Assembly (NCBI GenBank): GCA_009777175.1
Contig: WRMI01000010.1
Span: forward strand, 1-60,103
Source: Marinilabiliaceae bacterium
GTDB lineage: Bacteria; Bacteroidota; Bacteroidia; Bacteroidales; Marinilabiliaceae
DNA length: 60,103 bases
Reading direction: 5' to 3'
In this document: piece after piece, positions 53,949 to 60,103 of the stretch
Numbering within the stretch: position 1 is the stretch's first letter
How the letters are laid out: every line of letters begins with the position of its first letter
Translations under genes and position numbers: made by a program
Notes under the pieces: model-generated
Told to the model about the DNA's origin: nothing
Database searches by the model: none
The model's input: the letters and a program-made list of their open reading frames with translations, nothing else

Positions 53949-54695
53949 ATGAAACTATTAGAAGGAAAAACAGCACTCATAACGGGTGCAGCGCGCGGAA
54001 TTGGAAAAGCAATAGCGTTACGCTTTGCCAGAGAAGGATGCAACATTGCTTTTACTGACCTTATTTATAATGAAGCCGCACAACAAACTGAAAGCGAAAT
54101 AGCCGCTTTTGGAGTAAAGGCTAAAGCTTATCCCTCCAATGCCGCAAACCACGATGAGACAATAAATGTAGTTGCAGAAATCGCAAAAGAATTTGGAAAA
54201 ATTGACATTTTGGTCAACAATGCGGGAATAACAAAAGATGGCGCACTTAAAAGAATGTCCGAAGAACAATGGGACACAGTTATTGCAGTTAATTTGAAAT
54301 CAATTTTCAACTTTACAAAAGCTGTTCAGCCCGTTATGTGGAAACAAGCGGCGGGTAGTATAATCAATATGAGTTCTGTTGTTGGAGTCTCGGGAAATGC
54401 TAATCAGGCTAATTATAGCGCATCCAAGGCTGGAATTTTAGGTTTTACTAAATCTGTTGCAAAAGAATTTGGTATTAGAGGTATCAGATGCAATGCTATT
54501 GCTCCGGGTTTTATTATTACTGAAATGACCGGTGCACTTCCCGAAGAAGTTAAAAAAGAGTGGGAAGCAAAAATTCCTTTAAAAAGAGGTGGAACTACTG
54601 AAGATGTTGCAAATTTATCGCTTTTCCTCGCAAGCGATCTATCGGCTTATATTACAGGACAAGTTATTAATGTGTGCGGTGGTATGAATATATAG
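53949..54695 (+). CDS. fabG: 3-oxoacyl-ACP reductase
   Basis: 248 residues, classical short-chain dehydrogenase, usual length. TGAARGIGKAIA (NADP binding, about 12-23), NNAG (about 89-92), the catalytic serine in NMSSVVGVSG, YSASK, and the substrate loop PGFIITEMT are all intact. GNANQANYSASKAG is the FabG signature. It reduces 3-oxoacyl-ACP in fatty-acid synthesis. It lies 49 bases behind lepB and 11 bases before the next ATG, so probably part of an operon. Confidence 0.93.
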   Translation: MKLLEGKTALITGAARGIGKAIALRFAREGCNIAFTDLIYNEAAQQTESEIAAFGVKAKAYPSNAANHDETINVVAEIAKEFGKIDILVNNAGITKDGALKRMSEEQWDTVIAVNLKSIFNFTKAVQPVMWKQAAGSIINMSSVVGVSGNANQANYSASKAGILGFTKSVAKEFGIRGIRCNAIAPGFIITEMTGALPEEVKKEWEAKIPLKRGGTTEDVANLSLFLASDLSAYITGQVINVCGGMNI

Positions 54696-54706
54696 TTTTT
54701 TATAAT

Positions 54707-55759
54707 ATGACAAACAAACTAAAAATATTGACAATCATTAGCGGGTGCATTTTGTGCATGGTTTCGTGTGTTTCGTCTTTGGAAACATTAAATTTAGAAA
54801 TTTTAAAACCTGCCACTATTTCCATTGATCCTGAAATATTATCTGTTGTTATTGTCGATAAATCAGAGCCTTACAGAGATGAAAATGTTCATACTGTTGT
54901 TATGCCAAAAGAAACAATTTCTCTTGATACTATTTGGGTGGATAATTTTTCTCAAATTGCCGTTGAATCAATGTCAGAGGCTCTCAAAAGCAAAATGTTT
55001 TTCGACGCAGTTTTTTTACATGACGAAAATGAAGAGGATTATATAATTGATAAAGGTTATATTCCTGATTATGAGTTGATTGACATCATTGAAGATTTAT
55101 GCTACATTTATGACGCGCAGGCAGTAATATTTCTTGAAAGTTATAAATACAAAACCAAACTTTCTCTTTCAGATTTGGGTTACGTTTATTATGGTTCTTT
55201 GGATGCAAACGGTTCTGTTTTTTGGAAAATGTATGACCAACATGGTGAATTAATAGATATGTTTTTACAGTCTGATAGTATCTTTTGGGATAAAACAGGA
55301 AATCGTTTTGCCAATATTTTACAGGAGTTGCCCGAACAAACTTCTGCGGTTGAAATATTAGCAGAATATTTCGGCGAAACATATATTTCACGTATTTCGC
55401 CATTTTGGGACATTGCTTCTCGGAAATATTTTTCCAAAGGACATCATTATTTTGAACGAGCGAACAGTCTACATAAAATTGGCAATTGGGATGAAGCTGC
55501 AAAAGTATGGTATTATGTTTACGAAAGCGGAAATCCACCGCAAAAAGCAAAAGCCGCTTTTAATATTGCCCTCTCTTACGAAGTGCGTGGCAACTTTGAC
55601 GAAGCTGTCGCATGGAGCGAAATTAGTTACAAACTTTTTCGTAAAATGGGTGCATTTAGGTCTTCTAATTATGAAAAAATAATTTCCTATCATTATTATT
55701 TTCTTTTAAACGAAAGGCAGCAGCAAAAAGATAAATTAGACGAACAGATTGGGATGTAA
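54707..55759 (+). CDS. DUF6340-like lipoprotein
   Basis: 350 residues from the ATG at 54707; an upstream ATG at 54674 lies inside fabG and adds 11 residues that break the signal peptide. The signal peptide ends in LCMVSC, with the lipidated cysteine at about 21. After LNLEILKPATISI comes a domain (about 40-200) with VIVDKSEPY and LIDIIEDLCYIYDAQAVIFLE, which I associate with DUF6340. The C-terminal 120 residues contain TPR-like helices (ANSLHKIGNWDEAAKVWYYV, AAFNIALSYEVRGNFDEAVAWSEISYKLF). The function is unknown. It follows fabG by 11 bases. Confidence 0.75.
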   Translation: MTNKLKILTIISGCILCMVSCVSSLETLNLEILKPATISIDPEILSVVIVDKSEPYRDENVHTVVMPKETISLDTIWVDNFSQIAVESMSEALKSKMFFDAVFLHDENEEDYIIDKGYIPDYELIDIIEDLCYIYDAQAVIFLESYKYKTKLSLSDLGYVYYGSLDANGSVFWKMYDQHGELIDMFLQSDSIFWDKTGNRFANILQELPEQTSAVEILAEYFGETYISRISPFWDIASRKYFSKGHHYFERANSLHKIGNWDEAAKVWYYVYESGNPPQKAKAAFNIALSYEVRGNFDEAVAWSEISYKLFRKMGAFRSSNYEKIISYHYYFLLNERQQQKDKLDEQIGM

Positions 55760-55896
55760 AAATTTTTTATTCTCTATTCTCTAATTTACATTTCGACAGG
55801 GATGTTACACTTGATAGAAAATAATTGCAAGGCAAAAGCTCGCATTCTGATAGACGATGCATTGAATTTACGGAAATTAATAAGACCTAACTCCCG

Positions 55897-56049
55897 TTAA
55901 TCAATTTTTGGGTAGTGTGTAAAATAGTTTGTAAGGACGAAGTTTGCCATTGCTTTAGTTTTAGTTTTACTACTCCAACTATCGAGACGATGGTTTCCAA
56001 CGACAAAATAATATTCCAAAAATTCTTTTAATCTATCTATTTTTTTCAA
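55897..56049 (-). pseudogene. Possible remnant of a helix-turn-helix protein
   Basis: A 50-codon minus-strand frame begins at a TTG overlapping the stop of the LuxR-type regulator and reads KKIDRLKEFLEYYF and VLTNYFTHYPKID. It resembles the ends of a common Bacteroidetes HTH domain (IDRF.EYL.Y.G ... KIL.TYPDLN), with the middle lost. No ATG and no homology beyond that; it may be chance. Confidence 0.3.
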
Positions 56050-56681
56050 ACTAAACGTTCCTTAATGGCTTTGACAACTGCTTCCGATTTGGAGTTTACA
56101 TGCAATTTTTTGTATAAGTGGTTGATATGGCTGTAAACCGTTCCAATACTTATAAAACATGCATCAGCAACCATTTTATAGCTGTCTCCCAAAAGAAGTC
56201 GCTGTAAAATTTCACGTTCTCTTTGTGAGAGTTCGTAGTTCACTTTCTTTTTTCCGTTAGGAGGTTTAGAGAAGTATTCCATCACTTTTCGTGCAATGCC
56301 GCTGCTCATTGGCGAGCCGCCATTATGGAGTTCTTCAATAGATTCAATAATTTTTTGCGATGACGTTTTCTTTAATAAATATCCAGTTGCACCTGCACAA
56401 AGTGCTTCGAAAATTTTGTCTTTATCTTCGAAAACTGTGAAAATCATTATGTTAACATCAGGAAATAAATTTTTTACCAAACGAGTGGCTTCAATACCCG
56501 ATACTTCGGGCATATCTATGTCCATTAGAATTACATCTGGACAAATACGTTCGCATTCTGCAATAATATTGATTGCATTGCATGAAACGGCGCACAATTC
56601 AAACTTTTCTGCCCCGCTAATTAAATACGACAAACTTTCTAATAATGATAGATTGTCTTCATAAATTGATACTCTTATCAT
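56046..56681 (-). CDS. NarL/FixJ-type response regulator
   Basis: 211 residues. The receiver domain (1-120) has the acidic pair E8-D9, the phospho-acceptor D54 in LMDIDMP and the lysine in LLKKTSS. The LuxR-type helix-turn-helix (about 145-205) has LSQREREILQRLLLG and SIGTVYSHINHLYKKLHVNSKSEAV. Phosphorylation should drive dimerisation and DNA binding. No histidine kinase is adjacent, so it is an orphan here; the partner might be one of the two hybrid kinases in the window or elsewhere. A promoter on the minus strand lies just upstream. Confidence 0.92.
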   Translation of the reverse strand: MIRVSIYEDNLSLLESLSYLISGAEKFELCAVSCNAINIIAECERICPDVILMDIDMPEVSGIEATRLVKNLFPDVNIMIFTVFEDKDKIFEALCAGATGYLLKKTSSQKIIESIEELHNGGSPMSSGIARKVMEYFSKPPNGKKKVNYELSQREREILQRLLLGDSYKMVADACFISIGTVYSHINHLYKKLHVNSKSEAVVKAIKERLV

Positions 56682-56696
56682 AATTTAAAATTTTTG

Positions 56697-56727
56697 CAAA
56701 AGTAGTATGTTTTAAAATATTGTGCAA
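56697..56727 (-). promoter_or_regulatory. Promoter of the response regulator
   Basis: On the minus strand TTG (56727-56725), 20 bases, TACTTTTG (56704-56697), then GC and the start codon 16 bases further. The leader is very short. Confidence 0.6.
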
Positions 56728-56899
56728 TAATATAAATATATGATTTTTTAAAATGGGGAATTGCGGGTGGGAGATAATGTGATAAGAGTAAGTGATGAGA
56801 GAATGTGACGCTTGATGGTAAAAAAATAAAATCAATTCAAAAAATTTAAAATATTTTTCACTTTTTTTATAAAAAAAGTTCTATGTAAATAAAAAAAAG

Positions 56900-56907
56900 T
56901 AATTTTG
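56900..56907 (+). promoter_or_regulatory. -7 element of the wbpE-D-B-like operon
   Basis: TAATTTTG followed by CGCC, 20 bases before the ATG. No clear -33 element. Confidence 0.5.
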
Positions 56908-56926
56908 CGCCCCAAAAGTAGAAAAA

Positions 56927-58081
56927 ATGAGTGGTATATCTATTGATATGTGCGGCTTACAGAGACAGTACGTTAATTTAAAAAGTGAATTAGATGATGC
57001 TGTTATTGGAGTCATGGAGCGCGCAAACTATATCAACGGCGACGAAGTTAAAATTTTTGCCGAAGACCTTCAAAACTTTTTAAGCGTTAACCATGTTATT
57101 CCGTGTGCAAATGGCACGGATGCATTGCAGTTAGCATTAATGGCATTAAATCTTGAGCCAGAGTCAGAAGTGATTACAACTGCCTTCTCATTTGTGGCGC
57201 CAGCCGAAGTTATTCTTTTTCTGGGACTTAAACCCGTTTTTGTTGACGTTGACATCAATACCTGTAATATTGATTGCAATAAAATTGAAGAATTTATTAC
57301 TCATAGAACAAAAGCTTTACTTCCGGTTCATCTTTTTGGTCAAGGTGCTGATATGGAAGCAATTATGCGTATTTCTCAAAAATATCAACTACATGTTATT
57401 GAAGATGTTGCGCAATCCCTTGGAGGCACATTCCAAATGGGTAATGAAATCAAAAAACTTGGCACCATCGGCACAATTGGCTGCACTTCTTTTTTTCCAA
57501 CAAAAAATCTGGCATGCTTTGGTGATGGCGGTGCATGTTATACCAATTCCGAGGAAATAGCTTCAAAAATTAGAATGTTGGCAAAACATGGCTCAAAAAC
57601 AAAATATTTTCATGAAGAAATAGGAATAAATTCGAGGCTTGATACACTTCAAGCAGCAATTTTGAACGTCAAAATGAGATATTTTTCACAATTTATTTCA
57701 GCACGCATAAATGTTGCTAATCAATATAATAGCGCATTAATCAATGTTCCTGAAATAATACTTCCAAAAACACAAAATGGAGCATTTCACACATACAACC
57801 AATACACAATAAGGGTAATCAATGGAAAGCGCGATGCGTTAAAACAATATTTGCATTCAAAAAATATACCAACACAAATCTACTATCCAACAGCTTTGAA
57901 CGTGCTGCCCGTTTTTTTAAATAATTTAAAGACAAAATATGATTGTCCTATTTCAGAAAGGTTATGTACCGAAGTATTGTCTCTTCCTGTTTCCACTGAA
58001 TTAAAACAAGAACAAATCGAATATATCACTGAAAACATTATCACTTTTTTTAATTTTTATGGAAAACACAATGATACATGA
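56927..58081 (+). CDS. DegT/DnrJ/EryC1 family sugar aminotransferase (WbpE-like)
   Basis: 384 residues, PLP fold type I, cytosolic. GTDALQLALMAL, TTAFSFVAPAEVI, VDVDINTCNID, LPVHLFGQ, VIEDVAQSLGG and SFFPTKNLACFGDGGA (the PLP lysine is in TKN) are all intact, and HGSKTKYFHEEIGINSRLDTLQAAIL is close to WbpE/WlbC. With the next two genes it should install an amino group at C3 of a UDP-2-acetamido-3-keto-uronic acid. The end overlaps the acetyltransferase gene by 23 bases (11 from its second ATG). It opens a three-gene operon. Confidence 0.9.
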   Translation: MSGISIDMCGLQRQYVNLKSELDDAVIGVMERANYINGDEVKIFAEDLQNFLSVNHVIPCANGTDALQLALMALNLEPESEVITTAFSFVAPAEVILFLGLKPVFVDVDINTCNIDCNKIEEFITHRTKALLPVHLFGQGADMEAIMRISQKYQLHVIEDVAQSLGGTFQMGNEIKKLGTIGTIGCTSFFPTKNLACFGDGGACYTNSEEIASKIRMLAKHGSKTKYFHEEIGINSRLDTLQAAILNVKMRYFSQFISARINVANQYNSALINVPEIILPKTQNGAFHTYNQYTIRVINGKRDALKQYLHSKNIPTQIYYPTALNVLPVFLNNLKTKYDCPISERLCTEVLSLPVSTELKQEQIEYITENIITFFNFYGKHNDT

Positions 58082-58655
58082 AACTGCTGTTGTTGATGAA
58101 GGTAGCATAATTGGCAAAGGCACAAAAATATGGCACTTTTGTCATATAATGGAAAAATGCAAAATAGGGGAAAATTGCATTCTGGGACAAAATGTGATGG
58201 TTTCGTCGCGGGTTGTTTTGGGAAATAACGTTAAAGTACAAAACAACGTTTCATTATACAACGGCGTAATTTGCGAAGATGACGTATTTATAGGACCGTC
58301 AGCCGTATTCACCAATGTCATCAATCCTCGCAGTGCAATCAACCGAAAGCACCTTTACCAAAACACTATCATACGAAAAGGTGCTACAATTGGAGCAAAT
58401 TCTACAATTATTTGCGGTGTTGAAATAGGCGAATATGCCTTTGTTGGTGCGGGTGCTGTTGTTACTCAAGATGTAAAACCATACTCATTAGTGGTCGGTG
58501 TGTCGGCAATTCATATTGGGTGGGTCAGCGAATTTGGTCATAGATTGAAATTTGGCGTTGACGGAATTGCGACATGTCCCGAAAGCGGTGCAGTTTATCT
58601 TTTTGAAGACGAAAAAGTTATTAAAATTACTGATAAAATATTACAATATGATTAA
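58059..58655 (+). CDS. Hexapeptide N-acetyltransferase (WbpD/WlbB-like)
   Basis: 198 residues; the fifth codon is also ATG (58071) and gives the more usual MIHETAVVDEG start. Hexapeptide turns from VDEGSIIGKGTKIWHFCHI through IGENCILGQN, NNVKVQNNVSLYNG, VFIGPSAVFTNVINPRS, TIGANSTIICGVEIGEYAFVGAGAVVT form a left-handed beta-helix trimer. The motif with NPRSxxxRK is typical of WbpD/WlbB, which acetylate the 3-amino group of UDP-2-acetamido-3-amino-uronic acid using acetyl-CoA. It lies between the aminotransferase and the dehydrogenase with overlaps on both sides. Confidence 0.9.
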   Translation: MENTMIHETAVVDEGSIIGKGTKIWHFCHIMEKCKIGENCILGQNVMVSSRVVLGNNVKVQNNVSLYNGVICEDDVFIGPSAVFTNVINPRSAINRKHLYQNTIIRKGATIGANSTIICGVEIGEYAFVGAGAVVTQDVKPYSLVVGVSAIHIGWVSEFGHRLKFGVDGIATCPESGAVYLFEDEKVIKITDKILQYD

Positions 58656-59649
58656 ATTTGCAATTATAGGATTGGGGAACATCGGAAAAAGACACGCAGA
58701 AATTATTCTCGAAAATATTAACGCAGAAATTACTGCTGTTTGCGACATTTTGCCCGCTAATAAAACATTCTGGCAATACCCTCAAATACCCTATTTCTCG
58801 TCTATTGATAATTTAATGAACTCACGTTTGCCTATTGATGTCGTTTCTATTTGTACACCAAACGGGCTACATGCAGCACAAGCCATTGAGGCACTGTCTA
58901 ACAATTTTCATGTTGTTATAGAAAAACCGATGGCACTTACAAAAGTTGAAGCTGAAACTATTATTTTTAAAGCATTTCAAGTTTCAAAACAAGTATTTGT
59001 AGTTATGCAGAACAGATATTCACCTCCAATCAAATGGCTGAAACAGTTGATTAACAAAAAAATACTTGGCAGAATATTAATGGTTCATCTCAATTGTTTT
59101 TGGAACCGAGACGACCGATATTATCAAAAAGGAGGTTGGCACGGAACACTTAATATGGATGGCGGAACACTTTTTACGCAATTCTCGCATTTTATTGATA
59201 TTATGTATTGGCTTTTTGGTGATATTAAAAATATTAGAGCATCTATTCGTAATTTTGTTCATAAACATTCGACCCACTTTGAAGATTGTGGCTCAGTTGT
59301 TTTCGAATTTGTTAATAGCGGCGGCATCGGAACACTTAATTTTAGTACCGCAGTTTGGAATCAAAATATGGAAAGTAGCATAACTGTTATCGGCGAAAAC
59401 GGTGCCCTCAAAATTGGCGGACAATATATGGATAATGTGGAATATTGTCACATCAAAGATTACAAAATGCCAAAACTTAAACCCGTTAATCCGCCCAATG
59501 ACTACGGCTCATACAAAGGATCAGCATCAAATCACGGATATGTTATTGATAATGTTATTAAAACATTGAACAGCGAAGCCGAAGTCGGAACTAATGCCTT
59601 AGAAGGGCTTAAAGTTGTTGAGATTATTGAGAGAATTTATAAAGCATGA
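58648..59649 (+). CDS. Gfo/Idh/MocA-type dehydrogenase (WbpB/WlbA-like)
   Basis: 333 residues from the ATG at 58648, which overlaps the acetyltransferase end by 8 bases; the frame runs 32 codons upstream but inside that gene. AIIGLGNIGKRHAE (NAD binding), SICTPNGLHAAQ, VVIEKPMALT, NRYSPPIKWLKQ and GGWHGTLNMDGGTLFTQFSHFIDIMYWLFG identify the family, and the last is close to WbpB/WlbA, which oxidise C3 of UDP-GlcNAcA. Together with the previous two genes and the dehydrogenase at 45166 this gives four of the five steps to UDP-2,3-diacetamido-uronic acid; the epimerase (WbpI) is not in the window. Confidence 0.92.
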   Translation: MIKFAIIGLGNIGKRHAEIILENINAEITAVCDILPANKTFWQYPQIPYFSSIDNLMNSRLPIDVVSICTPNGLHAAQAIEALSNNFHVVIEKPMALTKVEAETIIFKAFQVSKQVFVVMQNRYSPPIKWLKQLINKKILGRILMVHLNCFWNRDDRYYQKGGWHGTLNMDGGTLFTQFSHFIDIMYWLFGDIKNIRASIRNFVHKHSTHFEDCGSVVFEFVNSGGIGTLNFSTAVWNQNMESSITVIGENGALKIGGQYMDNVEYCHIKDYKMPKLKPVNPPNDYGSYKGSASNHGYVIDNVIKTLNSEAEVGTNALEGLKVVEIIERIYKA

Positions 59650-59659
59650 ACTTATAAGT

Positions 59660-60103
59660 TTTCAGTTTTCAGTTATCAGTTTTCAGTGAATGAGTAAATG
59701 AGCAAATGAGTCAGAGGCATTCCGTTAGGCGATGCATTGAGCTTGTCGAAAATGAATGCAACGCTTGGTAGAAAAATGAGTGAATAAGAAATAAGTGAAT
59801 TGGTGAATTGGTGAATGAGAGAATGTGTGAATGAGTTATTTAACCACTAACCACTAACCACTAACCACTAACCACTAACCATTATTGGGGGCTACCCCGA
59901 ATTGCGCATACGCTTATTCGGGGTTATTTACGTGGCACTCGTACCGAGTGCTGCTGCGTGGGATGAATGGATGGGGTGGGGTTTAGAATCGGGGATTCCT
60001 CACTTTGTTCGGAATGACTCTATTAGCATGTCAATGGTAGCGCGAGGCGGGGTGCGGCGAAGCAGCAACCCGCCCCGCGCCCCTCCCCACCCCTAAGGAG
60101 CCG
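59660..60103. repeat. Terminal repeat mosaic
   Basis: After the operon: TTTTCAG/TTATCAG units (59660-59686), octamers, a gcattccgttaggcgatgca element (59717-59775), octamers (59776-59835), CTAACCA units (59842-59880), the ccccgaattgcgcatacgct hairpin (59895-59923), the gcactcgtaccgagtgc hairpin (59936-59952), and a GC-rich block with cggaatgac (60008-60016). The order of the two hairpins is the inverse of 22040-22101. The final 70 bases are markedly GC-rich; I see no gene. Confidence 0.8.

Noticed and set aside
59902-60096. 64-codon frame at the window end
   Set aside because: It runs through GC-rich repeat elements only; the residues (arginine, proline and tryptophan runs) reflect composition.

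Overview
The window reads as chromosomal DNA of an AT-rich Bacteroidota (Bacteroidales-like) bacterium. Four things support this: TTG-N19-TAnnTTTG promoters, almost no Shine-Dalgarno sites, type IX secretion marks (a PorE-like OmpA lipoprotein and a substrate with a C-terminal sorting tail), and families typical of the phylum (DUF1460, DUF1343/NamZ, DUF4954, DUF6340, long LepB, TPR-SpoIIE phosphatases).

Layout. 0.5-12 kb: secreted MBL-fold hydrolase, multi-cluster iron-sulfur protein, hybrid histidine kinase, NamZ-type muramidase with an octamer array in its 5' end, a carotenoid-isomerase/retinol-saturase-like oxidoreductase followed by a B12-type radical SAM enzyme, and a YoeB-type toxin-antitoxin pair. 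12.6-21.8 kb: DUF4954 protein, a 1628-residue multi-PAS/GAF hybrid kinase, and a nonulosonic-acid pair (NeuB-like synthase; cytidylyltransferase fused to a KdsC-like phosphatase). 22-32 kb: DUF1460 amidase, TPR-SpoIIE phosphatase with partner, DUF3887-alpha/beta hydrolase, lipoproteins, PLP homeostasis protein, outer-membrane barrel, and several gene remnants. 32-42 kb: prolyl oligopeptidase, two tandem adenine-methyltransferase genes (one complete, one shortened, different specificity regions), CsgG-like protein and PorE-like protein. 42-60 kb: C1 peptidase, two tRNA-Asp copies, UDP-sugar dehydrogenase, T9SS-sorted protein, small membrane protein-mutL, lepB, fabG, DUF6340 lipoprotein, LuxR-type regulator, and a wbpE-wbpD-wbpB-like set for diacetamido-uronic acid sugars.

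Nearly every intergenic gap is filled with short tandem repeats. Several of them (TTTTCAG, TTATCAG, TAGTGAG, TAATGAG, TGGTTAG; the octamer TGAATGAG is related) look like variants of one heptamer, TNNTNAG. In nearly all cases I checked, arrays next to a stop codon read in that orientation relative to the gene, and arrays in front of a start codon read as the reverse complement. Mixed in are GC-rich hairpin elements and two copies of a MITE-like element with 17-bp terminal inverted repeats.

The most promising systems are: (a) the methyltransferase pair at 34.8-38.9 kb, which looks like an expressed gene plus a recombination cassette carrying an alternative target-recognition region, with a third fragment 6 kb away; (b) the octamer array inside the namZ reading frame, where gain or loss of one 8-bp unit would shift the frame; and (c) the gene-oriented repeat family itself. 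All functional statements are homology readings by eye; no database search was run.
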